Below, one piece after another: positions 45,501-53,259 of a DNA stretch of 64,000 nucleotides. Every line of letters starts with the position of its first letter. The stretch's first letter is position 1. Source of the stretch: Candidatus Goldiibacteriota bacterium HGW-Goldbacteria-1 (GTDB lineage: Bacteria; Oederibacteriota; PGYV01). The stretch lies in NCBI GenBank assembly GCA_002839855.1, contig PGYV01000006.1:1-64000 (forward strand). The letters are read 5' to 3'. The position numbers were made by a program, and so were the translations under genes. A model generated the notes under the pieces. It did not search any database. It saw nothing but the letters and a program-made list of their open reading frames with translations, and was not told where the DNA came from.

Positions 45501-47298
45501 GGACACGGCAACAAACACGGCAACTTATACTTATACAAATACATATACAATCACAAACACGCCTACAGCCACGTTTACCGCCTCAATCACGCCCACGCGG
45601 ATTGATGACCTTTTTATTGACTGCGCGTCCAATGATAATTACACAGACGGGCAGGGAAATATCTGGCTTGCGGATCAGGCGTATGGCGGCGGCAACGCGT
45701 GGGGATATGTCACAGCAGGTTCCACAAATGACTGGTACACCGGCGAGATTACCTTAACAAATGATGACGAACTGTATCAAAGCGAAAGGTGGTCGGGCAG
45801 CGGCAATACACTTTTACAGTATAACGCGGATACGGGAAATGGGATGTTTGAAGTTGAACTTCATTTTACAGAAGGGTTCTGCACGGCTGCGGGATGCAGG
45901 CAGTTTAATATCGCCCTTGAATCGCTTACAGTTGAAACCAATCTTGATATATACGCGGAAACAGGCGCGCAGCGTGCGGCGCTTGTAAAAACTTATTACG
46001 TTGAAGTTACAGACGGCACTTTAAATATTAATCTTACTCAGGGAAGCGCGGACTGGCCGCTTATTAACGCGATAAGGATAAGTACGTATTATCCTCCCAC
46101 AAACACGCCTACAAATACAGTCCCCGAGACACCCACATATACTTTCAGCGCCACAAGTACGTTCAGTAATACGCATACATATACAAATACACAAACTTAT
46201 ACTCAGACTCCCGTATCTACAAGCACTTATACTGATACCGCCACGCACACTTACACGGACACATATACTGAAACCGCCACAAACACACCTGTAAATACAG
46301 ACACAAATACAAACACCGCCACATACACGCATACATACACGGTAACTGATACAGCCACAGACACGCATACAGCAACCATAACTTATACCCCTTCGGATAC
46401 GGTTACAGGCACACCGCCGTCAACGCACACGTTTACGGACACGCCCACAGAGACTTACACATATACATTCACACAGACTTATACTGAAACTCCTGCAGAC
46501 ACGTTTACGCACACCCCTGAAAATACCAATACAAATACACCCCAGGATACTTTCACACATACTTATACAGCCACATACACTTATACTTCAACAAATACAA
46601 ACACAAGCACAGAAACATATACGCCTACTATTACGAATACCTTTACAGACACAATTACACCCGGCGGCCCCACGCTTACGTTTACTGATACGCCGACAGA
46701 AACCGGCACACCCACGCACACACATACAAGCTCAAATACAAACACCGCAACAAATACAAACACAGTTACTGATACGGCGACAAATACAGCAACTGATACC
46801 GTAACCCATACAAATACATACACCGCAACATTTACCGCCACATACTCACAGACACCGTCATATACATCATCACTTACAGAAACTCCTGTTTTTACGCAGA
46901 CACACACGTTTACTTATACGGCCACAGAAACGCCTGTCTTTACAGCAACACCGACATATACAAAGGTTCCCGCGGACAAACAGGAAATTACAGAAGTACT
47001 GCCATACCCAAATCCGTTTAACCCGTCGCGTTATAACTATGTAAGGATATCATTTAAAATAGCGCAGCCGGATACAGAACGCCTTTCGTTGAGGATATAT
47101 TCATCGTCATACAGATTAATAAGGGAAGTATCGTACGAACGTGATGCCCTTACGCAGATTGTGAACAGGGGATACATACAATACGAATCCAAACACCTTG
47201 AAACTTTATCCAACGGCACATACTATTTTGTCCTTTTAGCCGGAGAACAGGGCGACGAAACAAGAAGCAGGGTGCAGAAGATTATAATTATTAAATAG
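42583..47298 (+). CDS. Secreted GH116-type beta-glucosidase/glucosylceramidase-like enzyme with two malectin modules and YPNP domain
   Basis: 1571 residues, TTG start after GGGAGA. After the signal peptide (ends GLRASS) comes a region (about 25-735) matching the GBA2-type N-terminal domain and the DUF608 catalytic domain of GH116: GAPIGGFGAGTITW, then HLESYIYDFYGTSDVRFYGSWAL, YDDMDLTGDTSYCGGLYLASL, and ECWVGTSWGVAAGMI. By analogy with characterised GH116 enzymes, Glu381 (HLES) may be the nucleophile and Asp520 (TYDD) the acid/base. GH116 removes terminal beta-glucose or beta-xylose. Two malectin-like domains follow (about 783-930 and 1006-1168), then a Thr linker of about 300 residues and the YPNPFNPS domain (about 1466-1571). 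Secreted, multi-modular GH116 proteins are unusual. Confidence 0.85.
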   Translation: MLRRTLFTVMVLLVFITGLRASSIIPTQAWSRDVGASGYTDGAPIGGFGAGTITWKNNGDFYLSRLDIGAGDETGTFTAANTNCKFFMYQKPASGAATVQRLDSANLGTGQAVYNSLFPFAWVNYSGSRFNVKAKVTQYSPLIPEDYQRVSYPVGVYEWELTNPTTQNYDAAIMLTWENPYGSSASLVTDGNYTGLVLNKAGTGTPTLETQGEFCLASLSSANVTVTRMSAANRAALETDFSTDGALSNTVGSNTIGAVAFKVTLAPGQTVRIPIILSWDIPITQSQYNAKWYRKYTQHFNRLGTNSWAIAREALADRSVWEQKLDEWIHRITDNPNYPEWLKSMLLNEMYIYFTAGTYWEAGAASGQADNPSENMFSHLESYIYDFYGTSDVRFYGSWALFMNWPEIDKQCIKQFSDSVYNNRSDRPAGLGTTAHDIGSRADVFTRWNAYVYRDSTNWKDLNSKLVLMVYRDWHLTGRTDSAFLDYCWQPCKIAMEKTATQDADGDGLPDSNGIDQTYDDMDLTGDTSYCGGLYLASLLAAKEMALAKGETALAQTYQDRFDFAQPNFESQLWTGQYYRIDTDSHDPTRIMSDQLCGQWYNKALGLPGIVSDANAVSSFQKIYDNNFAKFGNGTHGVINVMNANGTIDTTSSQTEECWVGTSWGVAAGMIHQGMEAQADDIGQSLLNTIWNTGQYWFRTPEAFRVNLTIPRAFYYMRATAVWAVKHAYDSVHPVPTYTPSPTATNTNTWDPAYPTYTFTNTATATNTSTYTHTATVTPTFADIRVNCGGAAHNDGTHIWAADYGYTAGTAAGPSGAVAGAPAGQGTLYQTERWGMSAYTFNNIPFGTYDITLKFAETYSGAYSVGARVFDVFIEGTRVLDDFDIFAEAGASTALDKVFSAVQVSDGVLNITFSASVDNANITAIEVVLVSQMPTSTHTSTATRTPTATSTYTATDTQTPDPLWTKTFTYTYTDTATNTATYTYTNTYTITNTPTATFTASITPTRIDDLFIDCASNDNYTDGQGNIWLADQAYGGGNAWGYVTAGSTNDWYTGEITLTNDDELYQSERWSGSGNTLLQYNADTGNGMFEVELHFTEGFCTAAGCRQFNIALESLTVETNLDIYAETGAQRAALVKTYYVEVTDGTLNINLTQGSADWPLINAIRISTYYPPTNTPTNTVPETPTYTFSATSTFSNTHTYTNTQTYTQTPVSTSTYTDTATHTYTDTYTETATNTPVNTDTNTNTATYTHTYTVTDTATDTHTATITYTPSDTVTGTPPSTHTFTDTPTETYTYTFTQTYTETPADTFTHTPENTNTNTPQDTFTHTYTATYTYTSTNTNTSTETYTPTITNTFTDTITPGGPTLTFTDTPTETGTPTHTHTSSNTNTATNTNTVTDTATNTATDTVTHTNTYTATFTATYSQTPSYTSSLTETPVFTQTHTFTYTATETPVFTATPTYTKVPADKQEITEVLPYPNPFNPSRYNYVRISFKIAQPDTERLSLRIYSSSYRLIREVSYERDALTQIVNRGYIQYESKHLETLSNGTYYFVLLAGEQGDETRSRVQKIIIIK

Positions 47299-47333
47299 AG
47301 GCTTGGACGCTTAGATGCTTAGATGCTTGGCAA
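47299..47333 (+). repeat. Octamer array directly after the GH116 stop
   Basis: GCTTGGAC, GCTTAGAT, GCTTAGAT and GCTTGGCA units beginning two bases after the TAG. Confidence 0.7.
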
Positions 47334-47362
47334 CATAGAGTCCGCGCGTTTTTGCTTTTGCT

Positions 47363-47672
47363 CTTGTAGGGATAGCGCTCCCGCGCTGTCCGGCTCTTTT
47401 TGTTTGGTATTAAATGTTTGGTAGGCGCACCTTTTAAGGTGCGGTAGTTGATTTTTTCTTTATGTTCTGGATCTTTTGTCCTGGTAGACGCGGGTCTTTA
47501 GCCCGCGGCAGTTATCTTGTCTTGGAACTTGTAGGGACGGCGTTCCCTCGCTGTCCGGTTCTTTTGTTGTCTGGTATTAAATGTTTGGTAGGCGCACCTT
47601 TTAAGGTGCGGCAGTTGATTTTAATCTGTGAATTAAATCAAAACAACGCGCCCTGAAAGGACGCGGCTACCA
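47363..47672 (+). repeat. Cluster of six hairpins with an internal duplication
   Basis: In order: GTAGGGATAGCGC class at 47363-47395; TGGTAGGCGC class at 47419-47449; TGGTAGACGC class at 47482-47513; GTAGGGACGGCG class at 47529-47560; TGGTAGGCGC class at 47586-47616; and a reverse copy at 47643-47672. The first two plus spacer (47363-47455) and the fourth plus fifth (47529-47620) are copies of one unit of about 93 bases, sharing GGTATTAAATGTTTGG between the hairpins. No gene is visible in the gap. Confidence 0.85.
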
Positions 47673-47752
47673 CTGCCAAAACAAACTGACCCGCCGCCCC
47701 TCGCGTTTTAAACCGTCCCTCCGTGCATCTGTCCCTCCGTCCCTCGTGTTTT

Positions 47753-47787
47753 CCCAAGCCTCTAACCATCCAAGCTTCCAAGCCTCA
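47753..47787 (-). repeat. Degenerate octamer array upstream of marR
   Basis: CCAAGCCT, CTAACCAT, CCAAGCTT and CCAAGCCT units after three CCGTCCCTC-like phrases (47700-47745). Confidence 0.6.
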
Positions 47788-47803
47788 GTTGTTAAAAAAA
47801 CAG

Positions 47804-47885
47804 TTGTCTGAACAAATAATTTCTGTTGACATCAGGCGGGATAATATATATACTTGTCCGAACAACAATATAGTTGCTTAGACAA
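47804..47885. promoter_or_regulatory. Three putative MarR-type operator sites (TTGY-N4-ACAA)
   Basis: TTGTCTGAACAA (47804-47815), TTGTCCGAACAA (47854-47865) and TTGCTTAGACAA (47874-47885). The last two are halves of a larger inverted repeat with perfect outer arms ACTTGTC and GACAAGT. One site lies above the -35 box, two overlap the start of transcription. The arrangement fits autorepression by the MarR protein encoded next. Confidence 0.65.
47826..47854 (+). promoter_or_regulatory. Predicted promoter of the marR-tolC-RND operon
   Basis: TTGACA (47826-47831), a 17-base spacer and TATACT (47849-47854). Confidence 0.7.
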
Positions 47886-47934
47886 GTATTAACATTCCGT
47901 TAACTGTAAATTAGCGGAAGGAGAGCAGGTTGAG

Positions 47935-48417
47935 ATGACAGAACAGAAAAAGGATAAAAGCCTGAATAACCAGGTGGGTTGGAACCTTTACCGCACGGGC
48001 ATGATGATGCGCAGGGAAGGGGCAAGAATGCTTATGAGGTATAACCTTACCCCGGAGCAATGGCAGATAATGATGATACTTGGAAGCAAAGGGGCGCTTA
48101 CGCAGAAGGCGCTTGGCGATATTACGCTTCAGGACGCGCCTGCTGTTTCAAGGGCTGTTCAGCGCCTTATAGGAAAAAATTACGCCAAGAAAAGTTCAAG
48201 CGATAAAGACAAAAGGGCTGTGCAGGTGGAAATTACCGATAAGGGCGTGCTGCTTCTTTCGGATATTGTATTAAGAATGAAAAAAGCGCACAGGGTTAAA
48301 GATATTTATCAGAACTTTTCTGATGCTAAAAAAAGGCAGCTTATAAAACTGCTTACTGAATTACGGTCAAATTTGGAAAATAATATACATCCGGATAACT
48401 TTGGAGGAGAAAAATGA
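47935..48417 (+). CDS. MarR-family transcriptional regulator
   Basis: 160 residues, winged helix. Typical elements: helix 1 NQVGWNLYRTGMMMRREG, LTPEQWQIMMILGSKGALTQKALGDITLQDAPAVSRAVQRLIGKNYAKK for the DNA-binding core, and DKDKRAVQVEITDKGVLLLSDI for the wing. MarR proteins generally repress efflux genes and release DNA when they bind phenolic or lipophilic compounds. A ribosome site (GGAAGGAGAG) precedes the ATG. The gene overlaps tolC by four bases (ATGA), so it is first of a marR-tolC-RND-RND operon. The inducer cannot be read from sequence. Confidence 0.93.
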   Translation: MTEQKKDKSLNNQVGWNLYRTGMMMRREGARMLMRYNLTPEQWQIMMILGSKGALTQKALGDITLQDAPAVSRAVQRLIGKNYAKKSSSDKDKRAVQVEITDKGVLLLSDIVLRMKKAHRVKDIYQNFSDAKKRQLIKLLTELRSNLENNIHPDNFGGEK

Positions 48418-49901
48418 AAAGATTAATAGCACTGGTTTTAAGCGCGGTATTTATCGCGGGCACGGTATCGGCGGAGCCTTTGGCATTTAATGACGCTTTA
48501 AAAAACGCTTTTGAAAAAAATACATCCATAACAAAAGCGTATTCGGACTATAAAATTTCAAAAGCGGTGGTAGAACAGACATACGGCATGTTTGATGTAA
48601 TGCTTGATGCCGGCGTCAATTATATAGAACAGAGGGACCTTGCAACTTCCCCGCTTTCGCCGTCCGAATTAAAAGTCCTTTCATATAATGTGGGGCTTTC
48701 AGAGAAAATATTCACAGGCGGGTTTCTTGGGTTAAAACTTACAAACGACAGAACCACAATGCTTTATGGTGATATTGACCCCATGATGGCGGCGTTTTTA
48801 GGGCCGGCAGAAACATACGACCCTTCGCTTTCAATATCCCTTTCTCAGCCTCTGTTAAAAGGCGTATGGGGCAGGCCTGATGAAAAAGCCATTGAGATAG
48901 GGAAAAAATCCATCCTTCTTTCAAAAGAAGCCCTGAAAAATACTGTTTATAATCAGATATCAGCCCTGCGTGAATCGTTTTATTTTGTATATATGTCCGA
49001 TGAAATGCTGAAAACACAGAAAAAGCTGTACGAAGACGCAAGCAAGTTCTATAAGGAAACGCTGAATTTAAAGCAGATAGGAATGAGGGAAACAAAAGAT
49101 GTTTATCAGACGCAGGCTTCCTTATTATCGGCTGAAGCGGGCATTACACCTGCCGAGAATCAGCTTAAGTTTGCCAAAGAACAGTTTTTGAACCTTGCGG
49201 GTTACTCTGACGCGCAGTGGGAAAATATAGAAGTTGAAATGACAGGCGCTGTTGAAGAAATAGAGATTCCCGGCGGACTGAATTCCCAAATGGAAGAAAC
49301 CCTTGTTGATTTTCAGCCCGAAGTTGTAATGGCAAAGCTGGGGATGGATATGACCGGAATTGAAGATGATATGAAATTCGCGGACATGCTTCCGGAACTT
49401 AACCTTATCGGCAGCTATGGAATTGACGGGCTTGGAACAGATATGGACGGTGCGTTTGATACTCTGTCCACAAATAATTACAATAACTTTATGGTGGGCG
49501 TGAATCTTAAATATTCATTTCCTAACAGGGGAAACATAGCCGCAAAAAGCCAGACAGAAGAAAAACTGAAGAAAGCCCGGGAAGATTATGAATTTTTAAG
49601 AAGGCAGATGAAGATAATGATAAGGGACGGGTACAGAAAACTGCTTTCCGCTAAAAATGATTATGAAAAGAAAAAAGAAGCCACAGAACTTCAGAATAAA
49701 AGGCTTGGTATAGAAGAAAAAGATTTTAAACAGGGCAGGTCTTCAACAAGGGAACTGTTAATGGCGCAGACAGACGCTTCAACCGCAAAGTTAAGCGAGA
49801 TAGGTTCTTTTATTACATATATTCAGGCGGTAAATAACTGGAGTAAAATTTCGGGAAAATATAACGGGTATTTTGAAGAATACCTTAAAGACAAGGAGTA
49901 A
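48414..49901 (+). CDS. tolC: TolC-family outer-membrane efflux protein
   Basis: 495 residues with a signal peptide (ends GTVSAEP). The sequence has two related halves of long amphipathic helices with beta segments, as in outer-membrane efflux proteins (OEP). LAFNDALKNAFEKNTSITKAYSDYKISKA opens the first half and LKKAREDYEFLRRQMKIMIRDGYRKLLSAKNDYEKKKEA lies in the second. TolC-like trimers form the outer-membrane duct for RND or other pumps. ATGA overlap with marR and three bases to the first RND gene show tight coupling. The gene symbol is used in the family sense only. Confidence 0.85.
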   Translation: MKRLIALVLSAVFIAGTVSAEPLAFNDALKNAFEKNTSITKAYSDYKISKAVVEQTYGMFDVMLDAGVNYIEQRDLATSPLSPSELKVLSYNVGLSEKIFTGGFLGLKLTNDRTTMLYGDIDPMMAAFLGPAETYDPSLSISLSQPLLKGVWGRPDEKAIEIGKKSILLSKEALKNTVYNQISALRESFYFVYMSDEMLKTQKKLYEDASKFYKETLNLKQIGMRETKDVYQTQASLLSAEAGITPAENQLKFAKEQFLNLAGYSDAQWENIEVEMTGAVEEIEIPGGLNSQMEETLVDFQPEVVMAKLGMDMTGIEDDMKFADMLPELNLIGSYGIDGLGTDMDGAFDTLSTNNYNNFMVGVNLKYSFPNRGNIAAKSQTEEKLKKAREDYEFLRRQMKIMIRDGYRKLLSAKNDYEKKKEATELQNKRLGIEEKDFKQGRSSTRELLMAQTDASTAKLSEIGSFITYIQAVNNWSKISGKYNGYFEEYLKDKE

Positions 49902-49904
49902 TTC

Positions 49905-52900
49905 ATGGGCCTGATACGTTATTTTGTAAAGAAAAGTATTTTAGTAAATTTAGTGGCGGTTTTCATCACGTTAATCGGTTTCTTTATGTTCTTTACATCC
50001 GCAAAGGAAGTGTTTCCAAATATTCAGATGGGTTATATTGTAATAACAACCGTATATCCTCAGGCTGGTTCCGAAGAAGTTGAAAAGCTTGTCACCATAC
50101 CCATTGAAAACGCCATAGAAGATGTTGACGGGATTGATAAAATCACTTCCTGGACATCTGAAGGCATGTCAATGATAGGAATAGAACTTGTCGCTGACGC
50201 TAATATCAAAGAGGCTCTTGATGATATTGAAAAAGCGGTTGATGCTATAAGCGATCTGCCGGACGAAGCAATGGACCCCAATGTTTTTGAGATTGCGTCT
50301 GATATCTTTCCGGTTATTAATGTCTCTGTTTCCGGCGGCAAAGATTATGCACAGCTTAGGGAAGCTTCAAAAAGGCTTGAAGAAAGGCTTCTGGAAGTAA
50401 AGGGTGTGGGTGAAATTGAAATGTGGGGTTATTACGACAAAGCCCTTTGGATAGATGTAGACAAGAACGAACTTGACAGATACGGCCTTACGCTTTTTAA
50501 CTTCATTTCAACACTGCAGGACAGGGATATTTCAATGCCCGCGGGAAACAAGACGTTTGACAGGTATGAATACGCGGTAAGGTTCCTGTCTCCCATGGAC
50601 AGCAAAGAAGATGTTGAAAATGTAATCTTACGTTCTAATGATGCGGGCAGAAAACTTCAGGTAAAAAATGTCGCTGAAGTAATTGACGGTTTTCAGGACG
50701 AAGATATGTACCTGCGTTCGCAGGGCCAAAGGGCTGTTCTGTTTGATGTTTTAAAAAATCAGGGCAAAGACAGCATTAAAATAGCAAAGCAGGTCCGTGA
50801 AATAGCGCTTAACCTTGAAAAAGAATTCAACGGCGATATTAAAGTTTCATTTTCCAATGATATGTCCATTTACCTTCAGGACAGGCTGGATGTGCTTTAT
50901 TCAAACGGCGCTTTTGGAGCGCTGCTGGTTGTGGGCATGCTTATGCTTCTGCTCCGCCCATCCATAGCTGTTTTTACCGCGCTTGGCCTTCCGGTGGCTT
51001 TTGGAATATCATTTTTTGCAACAAACCAGTTGGGCATTTCGTTCAACATGATGTCAATTTTCGGTTTCATAATGGTTCTGGGTATGCTTGTGGATGACGC
51101 GATTGTTGTCGGAGAAAATGTCTACCGGCATATGGAAATGGGAAAGGATACATATAACGCCGTTGTGGACGGGACATCGGAAATGATAATGCCGGTTATT
51201 GCTTCTGTGTCAACCACTATCGCGGCATTCTCGCCGCTGATGATGATTGGCGGCATGATGGGAGAATTCCTATCTGCCATCCCCAAAGTTATAATTATTG
51301 CATTGGCAGCGTCTGTAATAGAATGCTTCTTTATTCTGCCTTCTCATCTGGCGGATTTTGTAAAGCAGAAAACGCGCGGTAAAGGCGAACAGTTACAGGA
51401 GCATTGGTTTGAAGTGCTTAAGGAAAAATACGGCAAACTTCTGGAAATATCCCTGTATAAAAGGGGTACAACCGCGGTTCTGATAGCCCTTATGTTTATT
51501 TTTGGAATAGGGCTTGAAATGAGAAACGGTTTTTCTTTTACTGATTCACAGGTAAATGAAATAGAGATAAAACTAAAAACTAATAAAGAGTTTTCAGTGG
51601 ATGATACGGAAAGAATTGTCAAAGATATAGAAAAAATAGTTTTGGAGCTTGATCCAAAAGACCTTGAAGCGGTTAACAGTTTTGTGGGTATGTGGAATTC
51701 CACAAACGGCCCGCCGACTTTTGCCCCGAATATCGGAAATATTGCGGTAATTCTTCATATAGAAGATAACAGAAAGACGAAAGACGCCAATAAGATACTT
51801 GAAACGTTAAGAAACCGCATAGGCATGCCGGAAGGCGTAAAGACCCTTGATATTAAAGTTGTTAAAGGCGGCCCGCCGTCAGGCGAAGAAATTGATGTCG
51901 CCATATCCGCGGACAGTTTTGACAGGGCGGTTGCGGTTTCAGAAGAGTTTATGGAAGCGGTAAAAAAGATTAATTTTGCCGATACTAAAAAAGATTCCGC
52001 CGCGTTTTATAACCCTGTTGCTTCTTTAAATACGGATTTTGAAGAGGGCAAAAAAGAATTAAGGTTTGTTGTTGATGAAGCAAAAGCTTCAAGGGCGGGG
52101 GTAAACCTTACGCAGGCAAGTATAATAATGAGGTCCGCGATAGCCGGTTTTAAACTGAAAACCATTAAAAAACTGGGCGAAGACATAGAGGTTAAAGTAA
52201 GGGTGAACGAACAGTCAATTGCCACTATTGATGATGTGCTTCAGTTAAAGGTGCCAAACATGATGGGCAACAGGATTCTGCTGCGGGAAATCGTGAAAGT
52301 TGAACAGGGCACAACATATTCGCAGTTAAAGCATATTGACGGCAAAAAGAGCGTATCGGTAATTGGAACTCTTAAAAAACCCGTTAAAAAAGACAAAGGC
52401 GAATCAAACGTCGTTAAAGCAGAAGCGGATAAAACTGAAAAAACAAAGATAAAAAAAGAACCAAATATAAATGTTAACTTTTTTAACATGAAGATGAAAG
52501 GCGTTATTAAGGAATTTGAAGAAAAATATAAAGATGTGCGCTTTGAAACAGGCGGCGAGCAGGAAGCTATGGCGGAAGGTTTTCAGGATTTGGGAAAAGC
52601 TTTTGTTGTCGCGCTCTTTCTGATATTTATTATCCTTGCGACGCTGTTTAACTCGCTTGTTCAGCCGTTTATAATAATGCTTGCCATACCTTTTGGGTTT
52701 ATAGGCGTTATGTGGACGCTTGTATTCCACGGCATGTCAATTTCATTTATGGCATTCATGGCGTTTGTGGGTTTAACGGGTGTTGTTGTAAATAATTCTC
52801 TTATTATGGTTTCTTTTATAAACGGCCTGATTGCGGAAGGAAAATCCTTTGAACACGCGATTATTGAAGGGTCTAAAACAAGATTAAGGCCGATAGTGCT

Positions 52901-53156
52901 TACGACTTTCACCACGGTAATCGGGCTTATGCCGCTGGGATACGGATGGTTTGGCGGAAATGACCCTATGATTACGCCTATGGCGGTTGTGTTTGCGTGG
53001 GGGCTGCTGTTTGCCTCTTTTGTAACGCTGTTCATTATTCCAAGTTTTATGGTAACTGTTAATAATCTTAAAATTTCCATAAAAAGAAAACTTGGAAAAG
53101 GCGGGGAAGAGAAAAAGGCTTTCAGTAAGAAAGAAAGCAGTCAGAAGATAAGTTAA
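49905..53156 (+). CDS. RND-superfamily efflux pump subunit (first of two)
   Basis: 1083 residues; twelve membrane helices with two large periplasmic loops, as in AcrB-type pumps. The proton-relay motif in the fourth helix is present (GMLVDDAIVVGENVYRHME), as are KEVFPNIQMGYIVITTVYPQA and the C-terminal GFIGVMWTL and VGLTGVVVNNSLIM segments. A Lys-rich insertion (KKPVKKDKGE onward, about 30 residues, encoded near 52375-52470) lies in the second porter loop and is absent from the second pump. RND pumps export drugs, lipids or metals using proton flow. No membrane-fusion (HlyD/AcrA) gene is in this operon. The protein ends in a Lys/Ser-rich tail. Confidence 0.9.
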   Translation: MGLIRYFVKKSILVNLVAVFITLIGFFMFFTSAKEVFPNIQMGYIVITTVYPQAGSEEVEKLVTIPIENAIEDVDGIDKITSWTSEGMSMIGIELVADANIKEALDDIEKAVDAISDLPDEAMDPNVFEIASDIFPVINVSVSGGKDYAQLREASKRLEERLLEVKGVGEIEMWGYYDKALWIDVDKNELDRYGLTLFNFISTLQDRDISMPAGNKTFDRYEYAVRFLSPMDSKEDVENVILRSNDAGRKLQVKNVAEVIDGFQDEDMYLRSQGQRAVLFDVLKNQGKDSIKIAKQVREIALNLEKEFNGDIKVSFSNDMSIYLQDRLDVLYSNGAFGALLVVGMLMLLLRPSIAVFTALGLPVAFGISFFATNQLGISFNMMSIFGFIMVLGMLVDDAIVVGENVYRHMEMGKDTYNAVVDGTSEMIMPVIASVSTTIAAFSPLMMIGGMMGEFLSAIPKVIIIALAASVIECFFILPSHLADFVKQKTRGKGEQLQEHWFEVLKEKYGKLLEISLYKRGTTAVLIALMFIFGIGLEMRNGFSFTDSQVNEIEIKLKTNKEFSVDDTERIVKDIEKIVLELDPKDLEAVNSFVGMWNSTNGPPTFAPNIGNIAVILHIEDNRKTKDANKILETLRNRIGMPEGVKTLDIKVVKGGPPSGEEIDVAISADSFDRAVAVSEEFMEAVKKINFADTKKDSAAFYNPVASLNTDFEEGKKELRFVVDEAKASRAGVNLTQASIIMRSAIAGFKLKTIKKLGEDIEVKVRVNEQSIATIDDVLQLKVPNMMGNRILLREIVKVEQGTTYSQLKHIDGKKSVSVIGTLKKPVKKDKGESNVVKAEADKTEKTKIKKEPNINVNFFNMKMKGVIKEFEEKYKDVRFETGGEQEAMAEGFQDLGKAFVVALFLIFIILATLFNSLVQPFIIMLAIPFGFIGVMWTLVFHGMSISFMAFMAFVGLTGVVVNNSLIMVSFINGLIAEGKSFEHAIIEGSKTRLRPIVLTTFTTVIGLMPLGYGWFGGNDPMITPMAVVFAWGLLFASFVTLFIIPSFMVTVNNLKISIKRKLGKGGEEKKAFSKKESSQKIS

Positions 53157-53259
53157 ATGGAAATCCCGGATTTATTTTACCGGGCATAACAGGCTGAATG
53201 TTATAATATAGTGGAAAGGCCGTTTACGGTTTTTCCACTATATATTTACAGGGGTGAAC
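53157..53259 (+). promoter_or_regulatory. Two hairpins between the RND genes
   Basis: CCCGG...CCGGG at 53165-53184 and a 12-bp perfect stem, ATATAGTGGAAA (53206-53217) with TTTCCACTATAT (53232-53243). The second stem ends only eight bases before the ribosome site of the next gene, so folding could set the ratio of the two pumps. Confidence 0.6.

Noticed and set aside
47462-47656. 64-residue frame in the gap before marR
   Set aside because: It runs through three of the dispersed hairpins and the duplicated unit; no ribosome site and no protein-like composition.
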